Positions 1 to 9,265 of a DNA stretch of 64,000 nt are shown one piece after another. Every line of letters starts with the position of its first letter. Position 1 is the first letter of the stretch. The notes beneath the pieces are model-generated. The model worked only from the letters and a program-made list of their open reading frames with translations, was not told the DNA's origin and did not search any database. A program made the position numbers and the translations under genes. The stretch covers positions 1 through 64,000 of the forward strand of contig JAWKHL010000004.1 in the NCBI GenBank assembly GCA_041394845.1, in the 5' to 3' direction. The DNA is from JAHCHG01 sp041394845 (GTDB taxonomy: Bacteria > Acidobacteriota > Blastocatellia > Pyrinomonadales > Pyrinomonadaceae).

Positions 1-2501
1 ATCCCCCCGCGGTTTTCAGCCGCCACGCTGAATTTTCGGGTCAAAGACATCATCAAGCCAGCTTCTCCGGCCAGATCGAGCTCCCGGCAAACCGTCTGTC
101 CGTTAATCTTAACATCGAAAACCCTCTGCCCCTTTTCCTTGAACTTCGGTTCGACGAATCGCAGTTCGACCTCGAAAACACCGTCCGGGACATCGAACCG
201 ATACCCGTTCAATCCCTCCCGCATGGTTTGAAAAAGCGGATCGTCCAAGCTTCCGAAAGCGTTGCGAAGGGTCGAAACCTCGGCCCCATCATCTCCCGTA
301 AAACCCCATCCTCCGGTCCGAAAGATCTTATCGGCCGTCCAGACGTTTTGGCCCTCGTCGATGAAATCCGCGTTCGAGCCGACATTGACCGCCATTTCGC
401 GGAAAGACCGGTCGAATGGCCGGGCCGTGTCGGCAAAAAAGACCTCGGTCGTATCGGAGTGAAGTCCATTTTCGGTCGCCTGCGCCGTCAAAATGTTTTT
501 CCCGTCGGCCAGGCTCGCTTCCCACGACGCCTTGTTGTTAGCGGCGGTTTTCTTTCCGAGCGAAACCCCGTTTTGAAAAAGTTCGACCGATCCCAGATTG
601 GTGTAAACGTCGATCGCCTGACGCGCCCCGCCGCTCCGGTATTTCCAGTCCCGCGCGGCGATATGGAGAACGGGCCGAGAGGAAAAAGCCGCTTTGTAAA
701 AAAAGGAAACGTCCTTCGGCCGCCGGTCGTAGGTGAACATTCCCTTTTGATTGATATGGGGAATGGTCTCGCCGCGAAATTCCGAACCGAAATCGAACTG
801 GTTCCAGATGGCCGAACCGGCGATGAATTTCCGCTCGCTGATCTGCCGCCAGTAAGATTCGTGAAACATCCTCTGCCATTCGACGGTCGAATCAAAGCGT
901 TTCGGGTTCGCCGAATGGAGCCGCCGATCGGCGTTGGCACCGTATTCGCTGATGATCAGAGGCTTGTCGGGAAGCCGCCGGTGCTGTTCGTCGATAAATT
1001 TCCCGAAATCCTCGAACGTGTCGTGATACCAGCCGAAATAGAGATTCCACCCGACGATGTCCGTTATGGAGGTCAAACCGGATTGATAATAATCCTCACG
1101 GCTGCCGAAATCAAAAGCGATGCCGGTAACCCGGGTCGGGTCCTCCTCTTTGCAGATCTTCTCCAGTTCCTTCGCCAGCTTAAAGGTTTCGGTCAGATCG
1201 GCCCCGGTTTTCGGGGATCGCAGGAAAATCTCGTTCATATAGCCCCAGATGATGATCGACGGATGATTCCGGTGCTGGCGGATCATGTCGCGGAGCATCG
1301 TTTTGGAGTTCTGGTTAAAAGCTTCCGAGATGGTGATCAGATTGACGATCGGGATCTCCTCCCAGATCAAAATGCCGAGCCGGTCGGCCGCTTCGAGCAC
1401 CGCCGGATCCTGGGGATAATGAGCCAGCCGGAGAAAATTAAAGCCGTTGTCCTTGATGATCTCCAGATCCCGAACCATCAACTCGTCCGGGACGGCGTTT
1501 CCGAGTCCCTGATAATCCTGATGTTTGTTGGTCCCGCGCAGTTTCAGATATTTCCCGTTGAGGAAAAATCCCTCTTCAGCGTCAAACCTGAGCCAGCGGA
1601 AACCGAGCGGGTTTTCGATCTCGTCGAGGACTTTTTCGCCGCTTTTGATGACCGTCTTCACCCGGTACAGATTCGGCTCCTCCGGCGACCAGAGCTTGGG
1701 ACGCCTGATCTGATCGACGGTTTGAACGAAATCGGATTCGCTTTTTTCTTTGACGCCGAGCCTCGAAGCGACCCTGGCGACGGGGCTGTTCTCGTTGTCA
1801 AAGATCGTGCTGATGATCTCCAGATCCCCCACGCCGGCGGTCGAGTTGACGACCGTTCCCGAGATTTTGACCGTGGCCGCCGATTCGGAAACCCGCGGCG
1901 TTTCCACCCGGACGCCGACCGAAGCGTGATCGGTTACCTTGAAATGAACCGGATCGGCCGCCACCAGCCAAACGTCGCGGTAGATCCCGCCGTACATCGT
2001 AAAATCGGCATCGAGCGGCGGAATGTCCTTTTCCAGAGTGTTATCGACCCGAACGGCGATCAGATTGGGCCTCTCGAAGCTGACCTGATCGGTCGCGTCA
2101 AAAACAAAAGCCGAATATCCGCCGATGTGTTTGCCGAGGGATTTTTCGTTGACGAAGACCTCGGCCGTCTGATTGGCCCCCTCGAAAAACAAAAAGATCC
2201 GTTTCCCGCGAAGGCCGGGATCGAGTTCCAGTTGGCGACGATACCAGCCCGGCCCGCGCCGGTAACCGGGTTCGTCGTCAAAAGCGTCCCCGGCATTCCA
2301 GGTGTGCGGCAGGGAAACCCGCTCCCAGTCGGCCACCTCCGCTTTCGGCTTTTCGGCGTTCGGAACATCGCCCGGTGAAAAAAACCAATTATCGTTTATC
2401 GTCCGGCGAACGCGCGGCGAAGTCTGGGCGTTGCCGGTTTGAACAAGACAGGTTAACAACAGAATAAAGCCAATTCCGATTGTGAAAATTATCTTTTTCA
2501 T
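1..2501 (-). CDS. Secreted glycoside hydrolase family 2 with malectin-like domain (partial, 3' end off the window)
   Basis: A GH2 enzyme (beta-galactosidase/beta-glucuronidase type) expected to release terminal beta-linked sugars outside the cytoplasm. The frame opens at the ATG at 2499-2501 and is still open at the left edge, so the C-terminus is missing. The start encodes a signal peptide (KK, then a leucine-rich core, cleavage near GNAQ). The jelly-roll sugar-binding region follows (SLPHTWN, GPGWYRR). The expected acid/base Glu is in WGYMNE (about 1230-1247) and the nucleophile Glu in IISEYG (about 941-957). Downstream, at about 60-215, a malectin-like carbohydrate-binding region is seen (GYRFDVPDG, FEVELRFVEP). 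It sits downstream of the TonB receptor on the same strand, which suggests one sugar-use locus. A long open frame on the opposite strand is a shadow. The exact sugar specificity cannot be read. Confidence 0.9.
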   Translation of the reverse strand, partial: MKKIIFTIGIGFILLLTCLVQTGNAQTSPRVRRTINDNWFFSPGDVPNAEKPKAEVADWERVSLPHTWNAGDAFDDEPGYRRGPGWYRRQLELDPGLRGKRIFLFFEGANQTAEVFVNEKSLGKHIGGYSAFVFDATDQVSFERPNLIAVRVDNTLEKDIPPLDADFTMYGGIYRDVWLVAADPVHFKVTDHASVGVRVETPRVSESAATVKISGTVVNSTAGVGDLEIISTIFDNENSPVARVASRLGVKEKSESDFVQTVDQIRRPKLWSPEEPNLYRVKTVIKSGEKVLDEIENPLGFRWLRFDAEEGFFLNGKYLKLRGTNKHQDYQGLGNAVPDELMVRDLEIIKDNGFNFLRLAHYPQDPAVLEAADRLGILIWEEIPIVNLITISEAFNQNSKTMLRDMIRQHRNHPSIIIWGYMNEIFLRSPKTGADLTETFKLAKELEKICKEEDPTRVTGIAFDFGSREDYYQSGLTSITDIVGWNLYFGWYHDTFEDFGKFIDEQHRRLPDKPLIISEYGANADRRLHSANPKRFDSTVEWQRMFHESYWRQISERKFIAGSAIWNQFDFGSEFRGETIPHINQKGMFTYDRRPKDVSFFYKAAFSSRPVLHIAARDWKYRSGGARQAIDVYTNLGSVELFQNGVSLGKKTAANNKASWEASLADGKNILTAQATENGLHSDTTEVFFADTARPFDRSFREMAVNVGSNADFIDEGQNVWTADKIFRTGGWGFTGDDGAEVSTLRNAFGSLDDPLFQTMREGLNGYRFDVPDGVFEVELRFVEPKFKEKGQRVFDVKINGQTVCRELDLAGEAGLMMSLTRKFSVAAENRGG

Positions 2502-2846
2502 ATTGTCGCCGTTGCGCCTTTTCGACTCATCGTCCGGCCGGCCAACGGCTCAACCCCCTTGCTCAGACGCGCTTCGGCCTGAAAAAAGCGCCGAACGCTC
2601 CCCGGACGAAAATATCCTTTCCGTCAAATGCGGGAACAACTCCCGGTCTGGTTTGCTTATTCTGGGCCGAAAGGGAAAGTTTTACTATTTTAAATGAAAC
2701 CGTAAAAAAAGCCGGGTTACGAATTTGAAACGGTTTCCTGTTCATCATTAACCGATTTGATTATCAGTTGTTTTACAAATTAATTGACAAGAAAAGGCGC
2801 GGAAAAATCAAACATTTATCCACGCCTTTTCCCGATTGAACGCAGA
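2502..2846. other. Intergenic gap between GH2 and TonB receptor
   Basis: No gene is supported here. The right end holds the receptor's hairpin terminator (2792-2830). The rest is AT-rich and probably carries the promoter and leader of the GH2 gene; no clear -35/-10 pair or operator copy was found. Confidence 0.5.
2792..2830 (-). terminator. Rho-independent terminator of the TonB receptor gene
   Basis: AAAAGGCGCGGA and TCCACGCCTTTT form a 12-bp stem with one mismatch (a G-U pair in the minus-strand RNA) around a 15-base AT-rich loop. It lies 16 bases past the receptor stop codon, with a T-run after the stem on the minus strand. Confidence 0.75.
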
Positions 2847-5800
2847 TCAGAAGCTGAATCTTAACTGCATTTCCACCACCCGTCCGGCCAGCAATCCGGT
2901 AGCTTCACCGAAGTTGACCCGATCGACTCTGGTGCTGTTGCTGAAGCTCTGGAACGGAGCGATGTTCGTCACGTTGAAGATATTAAAGAAGTTGAAGCGA
3001 AGGTCGAAGTTCGGTTTTTCGCCCAAAACGCCCAGATTGGGCAGGCCGAACCGCTTCGAAACGCTCATATCAACATTGAAATATCTCGGTCCGCGGAACA
3101 CATTGCGTCCGATTCCCGGAGGGTTGTTCAGATAACCGTTGCCGGCGTTCCTCAGAGTCGAGAAGACGCTGTTGCAACCGGTTCCGGTGTTACAGTTTGC
3201 TCCCGCCGTAAAGCTTCCCGGAAAGATACCGCCCGCGCTCAGGAAATTGGAATTGGAATTGCCGAGCGGTTGGGTGCCGTCATAAGCGATCGGACGGAAA
3301 GGTCCGATGGTATTGCCGTTGGGTCCGACGATGCTCGAACTGACGACCGGCGTCCACGGAAAACCGGTGTGCCGGGTCAAAATGGTGTTGATCTGCCATC
3401 CGCCGAGGATCTTTCCGGCCCAGTTTTTCTGACTTCGGAAAAAGGGAATGTCCCACAATGCCGATAGCGTGAAAAAGTGGCGAACGTCGAAATCCGAAGG
3501 GCCGAACTCGGTCGATTGATCGACCGGATAAGTCTGATTGGTGCAGGCGCAAGGGGCTTCATAGGAATATGAATCGAGTCCTTTGCTGAACCGGTAATTG
3601 AAATCAAACTGGAACCCATTGGAGAATCGACGCTGGAGACGGGCGTTCATTCCGTTGTAGTAACCGTAAACGTCGCCGTAGCCCCAGTAAACCGGATTGA
3701 AGGTCGTGCTCCTGACCGGCTGGGTCAGATGAAGCGGTTCGATCCGGGTGAAATTCTCGTTCCGGCTTCCCTGATAACCGAGCGTGCTGACCAGTTTCCA
3801 GGGCATTTCGTACTGCACTTCGAGCGAGTAACGGTAAACCATCGGGGTCCGGTTGTTATAATCGAGACCGTAGATTTCCACCGTCCCGATGTTCGGACCG
3901 CCGTTGGCGTTTCGGCCTCCTCCCAGATTCGGATTGCCCGGATAACTGGTCAAACCGCCTCCGGTCGTATATAAGATCTGATTTCCGACAAACGGATTGG
4001 TAATACTGCCACAGCAAATACTGTATCGGTAACCGTTCGGCGGATTGGCTCTGGAGTTGGCCGGCAATGCGTTCGGCAGACGGTCATAGCCGATCCCGAA
4101 CCCTCCGCGCAGAACCATCTTGTTGTCAAACCAGGTCGGCGTCCAGGCAAAGCCGATCTGCGGGCCGAAATTGTTGTAATCCGGCTTGGTAAGTTCGCCG
4201 CCGTCCTCGATAAAGGAATCGGGCAGACCGTTCGGGCCGAACCGGAGAACTCCGAGATTATCCGCCTGAAGTTGTTTGAAATACTCCCAGCGGAGTCCCA
4301 GATTAAGGGTCAGATTCGGTCGGAATTTCCAGTCGTCCTGAACGAAGAATGAATAACCGCCGGTATTGAAATCGGCGTTGTTGGCCAGCGGATTTCCGTT
4401 GAAATCGGCCGTGATCGCCTCGAAGATCGGCGTGTCATTGCCGAAGTTCCAGGCCCCGCTGAACGAATAGAGCGGGCGGGCCGCGCCGGCGCCGGGATTT
4501 TTATTGACGTCGCCGCGATATTCCGCCCCGAATTTGAAGGCGTGATTGCCCAGAACCCAGGTCAAGGTGTCGCGCAAATTGAACTGCCTTTCGTTGAGCG
4601 TTCCCGGAGTGTTGGCGCTGCGCGGGAATCCCCAGCGCAAACGGTCGCTCGGCAAAAACGCCTCGACCTCGACCCGCGGAATACCAAAGTCGGCGTTCGG
4701 GTTCGAATCGATCTCGTTGAAACCCCATTTTGTGTAATTGACCCGCGCCTCGTTGACGATAAAGGACGAGAAATTGCGGATATAGGAAAATGCGGTGTTG
4801 TAGTTAAGCCGTTCGGAATTTATATCGGACATCGGACGGCTTTGGGCCGCCGTGTTGGCGCCGAAACTGTTCCGCGGCGTGTAGAACAGCGAAAAGGCGA
4901 ATTTGTCGTTCTGCGTCGCATCGAAGTCGACCCGGAATACATATTGGTTGCCTTCGTCCCTTTGCGGGTTTTCCAGTTGCGCGTATTGCAGATCCGGAAT
5001 TCCGTCAAAACCGCCGCCGAGGGTTTGATTGCCGGCAAAATACTGCCCCAAGGCGCCAGCCGGAGAACCGATATCGACGCCGCCGGCCACGTTCTGACAG
5101 TTGTTACCGTTCGGAAACGTAAAGGCGCTGCAATCCTGCTGAACGATCGAAATCACCCGGGGCATGGCTCCCGTCGCGGTGACGATCTGAGAGGAAATTC
5201 CGCCCCGGCTGACGATGAAATTCCGAAGCTGATCGGTTTCTATCCACTGGAAGTAGGGCTGATTGGTCCGGCTCCGCAGTCCCTCATAGGCAAAGAAGAA
5301 AAACAATTTGTTTTTGCCCGAGGTGAAGACGGGGCCTCCCTGACCGAAATTCAGGAACGGCAACGGCCCGCCCAAGCTTCCGCCGAAGGTTTTATCGCGG
5401 TTCTCCACCCGTTGGGGAGCCACGGTTCGGGTCGTTCCCGCGATTGTGAATCCGCTGTTAAAAGCGTTCCAACCCGGATCGTTGTATTTGAAAAATGCGC
5501 TGCCGTGAAATTGATTGGTGCCGTTTTGCGAGACGACCTTGATCTGCGCCCCGCTGTTGCGACCGTCTTCTGCTGAATAGGTCGAGGAGGTGACCTGAAC
5601 CTCTTTGACGCTTTCCTGAGTCGGAGTGATGATGGCCGCTCCGCCCCAAGTCTGAGAATTGACGCTGACGCCGTCGATCTGGAAATTGTTCGACGAAACC
5701 CTTTGACCGTTGGCCGAGATCGGAACCTGATTTTCGGTGGCGAAGATACCTATGTTGGAACCGCCCGGACCGCTCGTATTGGGCAGTCCGTTGGAACTGC

Positions 5801-6326
5801 CGTTGGCATTTCTGGCTCCCGCGCCAAAAACGCCCGGCGCCAAACGGGCCAGCTCATAAGGATCCCGGTTGACCTGCGGAAGACGCTGAATCTCTTCAGT
5901 TGTAACGGTTTTCCGGACGCTTGCGTCCTCGGTTTCGAGCGGCGCATTGTCGGATTCGACCGTTACCACTTCCTCGATGCCGCCGACTTCGAGTTGAATA
6001 TCAACGCCCCGGATGGCTTCGGCATCGACCTTGACATTGTCAATGATCTGTTTCTTAAAAGATGCCTGTTCGGCGGTTACCGTATAGGTTCCCGGAGCGA
6101 GTCCGGTAAAGCGGTAAAAACCGCCGTCGCTCGATACGGTTTGTTGGGAAACGCCCGTCTCCTTGTTGGTAAGAGTGATCGTGGCACCAGGAACGACAGC
6201 CCCGGCGCTGTCGGTTACCGATCCCTGAACCCCTCCCTTAAATTGTGCATTGGCAATGATTGACATCACGGCAATGATCGTCAAACATCCAAAAAAAGCT
6301 TGAATGCGGTTAATCGTTCGACGCAT
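2847..6326 (-). CDS. Oar-like TonB-dependent outer-membrane receptor with carboxypeptidase-regulatory domain
   Basis: Outer-membrane active transporter of about 1159 residues, presumed to take up a large substrate such as an oligosaccharide using TonB energy. After a signal peptide (cleavage near IANAQ) comes a carboxypeptidase-regulatory-like beta-sandwich (GSVTDSAGAVVPGATITL, about residues 30-105). The plug follows (IQRLPQVNRDP; VPISANGQRVSSNNFQIDGV), then a long beta-barrel ending in QLRFSF with the terminal Phe typical of outer-membrane proteins. The start at 6324-6326 is preferred over an ATG 39 bases upstream because GGAGGA (6331-6336) sits just before it. The divergent gene is a LacI regulator and tandem operator-like repeats lie between them. 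The downstream GH2 gene supports a sugar substrate, but the ligand is inferred. Confidence 0.92.
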   Translation of the reverse strand: MRRTINRIQAFFGCLTIIAVMSIIANAQFKGGVQGSVTDSAGAVVPGATITLTNKETGVSQQTVSSDGGFYRFTGLAPGTYTVTAEQASFKKQIIDNVKVDAEAIRGVDIQLEVGGIEEVVTVESDNAPLETEDASVRKTVTTEEIQRLPQVNRDPYELARLAPGVFGAGARNANGSSNGLPNTSGPGGSNIGIFATENQVPISANGQRVSSNNFQIDGVSVNSQTWGGAAIITPTQESVKEVQVTSSTYSAEDGRNSGAQIKVVSQNGTNQFHGSAFFKYNDPGWNAFNSGFTIAGTTRTVAPQRVENRDKTFGGSLGGPLPFLNFGQGGPVFTSGKNKLFFFFAYEGLRSRTNQPYFQWIETDQLRNFIVSRGGISSQIVTATGAMPRVISIVQQDCSAFTFPNGNNCQNVAGGVDIGSPAGALGQYFAGNQTLGGGFDGIPDLQYAQLENPQRDEGNQYVFRVDFDATQNDKFAFSLFYTPRNSFGANTAAQSRPMSDINSERLNYNTAFSYIRNFSSFIVNEARVNYTKWGFNEIDSNPNADFGIPRVEVEAFLPSDRLRWGFPRSANTPGTLNERQFNLRDTLTWVLGNHAFKFGAEYRGDVNKNPGAGAARPLYSFSGAWNFGNDTPIFEAITADFNGNPLANNADFNTGGYSFFVQDDWKFRPNLTLNLGLRWEYFKQLQADNLGVLRFGPNGLPDSFIEDGGELTKPDYNNFGPQIGFAWTPTWFDNKMVLRGGFGIGYDRLPNALPANSRANPPNGYRYSICCGSITNPFVGNQILYTTGGGLTSYPGNPNLGGGRNANGGPNIGTVEIYGLDYNNRTPMVYRYSLEVQYEMPWKLVSTLGYQGSRNENFTRIEPLHLTQPVRSTTFNPVYWGYGDVYGYYNGMNARLQRRFSNGFQFDFNYRFSKGLDSYSYEAPCACTNQTYPVDQSTEFGPSDFDVRHFFTLSALWDIPFFRSQKNWAGKILGGWQINTILTRHTGFPWTPVVSSSIVGPNGNTIGPFRPIAYDGTQPLGNSNSNFLSAGGIFPGSFTAGANCNTGTGCNSVFSTLRNAGNGYLNNPPGIGRNVFRGPRYFNVDMSVSKRFGLPNLGVLGEKPNFDLRFNFFNIFNVTNIAPFQSFSNSTRVDRVNFGEATGLLAGRVVEMQLRFSF

Positions 6327-6673
6327 AAAGTCCTCCAAGATTTTTTTTTGCGAATCGGTTCGCATTGTTTTTTGTTTTTTTCAGTCGCTAAAACTAAACA
6401 GGGGGTCTGTTATTGTTCGATAAATCCTTTGATCATCTTTGTCCGGGTTCCGACCTCAGCCATTAATCTGGTTAGCGGTATTCGTAAAAAATCGCTGGGG
6501 GAACTTTGTCTGTCTGAGTTTTCAAATAGTTACGGCAATTTTCCGACACAAAAATCATGTCGCCGCAAATATTTTCAACACCCGGAAAGTCAATAAGTCG
6601 AAGAAAACTTATCCAAAAAACAGACGAAATGGAGCTAAGAAGAATTTTTCCCGCTCCTTAAAAGATTTTTCAG

Positions 6674-6699
6674 CTAAATCGTTTTACTAAATCGTTTTA
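6674..6699. promoter_or_regulatory. Tandem LacI-type operators
   Basis: The 13-mer CTAAATCGTTTTA occurs twice back to back (6674-6686 and 6687-6699). Each copy contains TAAATCGTTTTA, a near-perfect palindrome about a central CG (5 of 6 pairs), which is the usual form of LacI-family operators. It lies between the receptor gene and the LacI regulator, so it probably controls both. The assignment to this regulator is inferred. Confidence 0.7.
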
Positions 6700-6763
6700 C
6701 TGATATTGGTTTTATAACATTCTTACAAACTAAAGGTCAAGATTTTTTTAGGACAATTTCCTT

Positions 6764-6807
6764 AAAACCGGCAATTTGTTCCGCGATTTAACAAATTGCC
6801 CGGTTTT
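6764..6807. other. Strong hairpin in divergent control region
   Basis: AAAACCGGCAATTTGTT (6764-6780) pairs with AACAAATTGCCCGGTTTT (6790-6807), apart from one extra base, around a 9-base loop. T-rich sequence follows on the plus strand. It lies between the operators and the LacI gene, where no upstream gene needs a terminator. It may end a short leader or small RNA. Confidence 0.5.
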
Positions 6808-6993
6808 CCGCCTTTGTTTTCGTTTTTTTTTTCGGCAAGAAAATTTATTTTTCAAACAATCTTTATTGAGTATTGGAACTCTCCCGCCAAACCGCATTTC
6901 GCCCCGATCGGGTCATCGTCGTTCCCCGAAATCGTCCCGCCGACGTCCGCAAATTATCTTGCGTAGAATTTCACATTGTGAGAAACTCTGAGA

Positions 6994-8049
6994 ATGCCGC
7001 GCAAGAAGAAAAAGGTCCCCGATTCAAATAAAACCAATAAACGCACCATTAGTTTGAAGGAATTGGCAACCCATCTGGATCTTTCTCCGACATCGCTTTC
7101 CCTGGTTTTAAATAACGCCCCGGCGGCAACTTCGATCCCGCAGGAGACCAAAAACCGGATCTTCGAAGCCGCGGCCAAGTTCAATTACCGGCCGAATTAC
7201 TTCGCCCGTTCCCTGCGGGCCCAGCGCAGTTTCACCTTCGGCGTGATCGTCCCCGAACTGAGCGACGGTTATTCGGCAATGGTCCTCAACGGGGTCGAAT
7301 CGATCTTATCCAGAGAAGGTTTTTTCTATCTGACGGCCTGTCACCTGCACCGCGACGATCTGCTCGAAAAACATCCCCAGCTGTTGATGGAAAGACAGGT
7401 CGAAGCCATCATCGCCGTCGATACTCCGATCCGTTTTAATCCGATTTTTCCGGTCGTTCATGTTTCCGGTCAGGAAGAGATTCCGGGCGTAACCAACGTC
7501 ATTCTCAACCATCAGGTGGCGGCCCGCCTCGGCATCGAACATCTTCATTCGCTCGGCCACGAAAAGATCGCCGTCATCAAGGGACAGGTCTTCAGTTCGG
7601 ATACGGAGATCCGTTTTCAGAAGATCGTCGAAGAGGCAAAGGCGCTCGACCTTGAGATCGACGAGGCGCTTGTTTCGCAACTTGAGGGCGATTCGCCTTC
7701 GCCCGAGATCGGTTACATCGCCGCCAAAAAACTGCTCGCCGCCAAAAAGGAATTCACCGCCCTGTTCGCTTTTAACGACGTTTCGGCGATCGGAGCCATT
7801 CAGGCGTTGCGCGAAGCCGGTCTTCGGGTGCCGGAGGACGTCTCGGTTCTCGGTTTCGACGACATCTACGCCGCCGCCTTCCACAACCCGTCGCTGACCA
7901 CCATTCGCCAACCGCTTTTCGAAATGGGCCAGATCGCCGCCCAGTCTCTGCTCGACAAACTGACCGAACAACCCGCCGAATTCAAAAGCGAGACCGTAAC
8001 GGTCGAACCCCAGTTGATCGTCCGCCAATCGACCGGTCCGGTCAAATAA
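6994..8049 (+). CDS. LacI-family transcriptional regulator
   Basis: A 351-residue sugar-responsive repressor, the usual length for the family. The helix-turn-helix is at about residues 21-75 (SLKELATHLDLSPTSLSLVLN, with hinge residues NYRPNYFARSLR), followed by a periplasmic-binding-protein-like ligand domain. Family motifs are clear near the C-terminus (FAFNDVSAIGA, VLGFDDI, LTTIRQPLFEMGQIAA). It is transcribed away from the TonB receptor and followed 7 bases later by an MFS transporter, so the two form an operon. Tandem near-palindromic sites upstream (6674-6699), and another at the start of the FGE-type gene (12801-12816), suggest it controls the whole 1-12.9 kb locus. The inducing sugar is unknown. 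Confidence 0.95.
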   Translation: MPRKKKKVPDSNKTNKRTISLKELATHLDLSPTSLSLVLNNAPAATSIPQETKNRIFEAAAKFNYRPNYFARSLRAQRSFTFGVIVPELSDGYSAMVLNGVESILSREGFFYLTACHLHRDDLLEKHPQLLMERQVEAIIAVDTPIRFNPIFPVVHVSGQEEIPGVTNVILNHQVAARLGIEHLHSLGHEKIAVIKGQVFSSDTEIRFQKIVEEAKALDLEIDEALVSQLEGDSPSPEIGYIAAKKLLAAKKEFTALFAFNDVSAIGAIQALREAGLRVPEDVSVLGFDDIYAAAFHNPSLTTIRQPLFEMGQIAAQSLLDKLTEQPAEFKSETVTVEPQLIVRQSTGPVK

Positions 8050-8056
8050 TAAATCT

Positions 8057-9241
8057 ATGCAGGAAACCAATAACTTGACGCCGCCGACATCGAAAAAAAA
8101 ACTTTTGATTTGGCTGCACGCCGGTTTTCTGCTGATCGGCATCATCACCGTTCTGATGGGCCAGATACTGCCGATCCTTTCGAAGCGCTTGTCGCTCGAT
8201 GACAATCAGGCGGGCTATTTTTTTATCGCCCAGTTCTCCGGTTCGCTGACCGGGGTCTTTCTTTACAATCAGGGCATCCGAAGGCTCGGTCATCCGAAAA
8301 CCCTTCTGATCGGTTTCTGCCTGATGGCAGCGGGCTGTCTGGGGCTTAATGCGGGAAGTTTTTTCCTCTGCCTGCCGATGGTTTTTCTCTACGGAATCGG
8401 CATCGGCTCGTCGATCCCGACCGTCAATCTGCTGGTCGTCGAACTGAACCCGGCCAGATCCTCTCCGGCGCTCAATCTGATCAATTTCTTCTGGGGCGTC
8501 GGGGCCATCATCTGCAAACCCTACGTCGATTTCGTCGGAACGCCGGACAGCTTTCTGATACCGACCGCACTGCTGGCGTTTTTATTGCTCGCCGCCGGTT
8601 TTTTGATCGGCAGTTCGAAAGCCCCCGTTCACCCGGATACACCGGCCGAGTCGGATGTCGGAGAAACGAGACCGATCTGGCGAACCCCGACCGCCTGGCT
8701 GATCGCGGTTTTCAACTTCATTCACATCGGCATCGAAAGCAGCGTCGGCGGCTGGATCACGACCTTCGAGGAGCGCCTGACCGACAGTTCTCCCTGGCAA
8801 TGGCTTTCGGCCGCGCTGGTCTTTTTCTTCTTTCTGGTCCTCGGCCGCGGAGTGGCTCCGGTCTTTCTCCGACTTTTGAACGAAAATTCCCTTTTAATTC
8901 TGAATCTACTGCTGATGACGGGCGGTGCTCTTTTGGTTTTCAAGGCCGGGGATTTCCGGTTCCTTTTGCTCGGCGTCTCGGTTCTCGGTTTCGGGTCGTC
9001 CTCGGTCTTTCCGACCAATATGTCGCGTTTCACCAAGATCTTCGGGCCGGAATCATCGCGCCGGGCGACGCCGATCTTCATCGCCGGAAGCGTCGGCGGG
9101 GCTTTTATGACCTGGCTGGTCGGTTTTCTCTCGGCCACCTTCGAGGACCTGCGGATCGGCTTTTTATCGGTTCTGACGGGCTGTTTGAGTCTGATCGTCC
9201 TGCAACTGATCATCGCCCGAAACAAAAGCGGCAATCTTTAG
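8057..9241 (+). CDS. MFS transporter, probable sugar importer
   Basis: A 394-residue inner-membrane protein with about 12 hydrophobic segments of the major facilitator superfamily. The best resemblance is to the sugar permease (FucP/GlcP-like) branch: MGQILPILSKRLSLDDNQAG after the first segment, then GIGIGSSIPTVNLLVVELNP in the first half, and a polar central loop at about residues 190-210. The ATG lies 7 bases after the LacI stop, so the genes are co-transcribed. It probably imports the monosaccharide released by the neighbouring hydrolases. The substrate cannot be read from sequence. Confidence 0.9.
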   Translation: MQETNNLTPPTSKKKLLIWLHAGFLLIGIITVLMGQILPILSKRLSLDDNQAGYFFIAQFSGSLTGVFLYNQGIRRLGHPKTLLIGFCLMAAGCLGLNAGSFFLCLPMVFLYGIGIGSSIPTVNLLVVELNPARSSPALNLINFFWGVGAIICKPYVDFVGTPDSFLIPTALLAFLLLAAGFLIGSSKAPVHPDTPAESDVGETRPIWRTPTAWLIAVFNFIHIGIESSVGGWITTFEERLTDSSPWQWLSAALVFFFFLVLGRGVAPVFLRLLNENSLLILNLLLMTGGALLVFKAGDFRFLLLGVSVLGFGSSSVFPTNMSRFTKIFGPESSRRATPIFIAGSVGGAFMTWLVGFLSATFEDLRIGFLSVLTGCLSLIVLQLIIARNKSGNL

Positions 9242-9265
9242 AATGTTAATCGGCGGGAGCGTTTT

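Larger units (their letters stand above)
6327..6993. other. Divergent control region between TonB receptor and lacI-type gene
   Basis: No gene is supported in this 667-base AT-rich stretch; the short open frames have no family features. It contains the tandem 13-bp operator repeat (6674-6699) and a strong hairpin followed by T-runs (6764-6807). Promoters for both divergent genes must lie here. Confidence 0.6.

Noticed and set aside
228..2378. Open frame of 716 codons on the plus strand
   Set aside because: The minus strand has a GH2 protein with signal peptide, catalytic motifs and malectin-like domain. The plus-strand protein shows no family features and is a shadow.
4542..5576. 344-codon plus-strand frame
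   Set aside because: Antisense to the TonB receptor, whose motifs are continuous across it.
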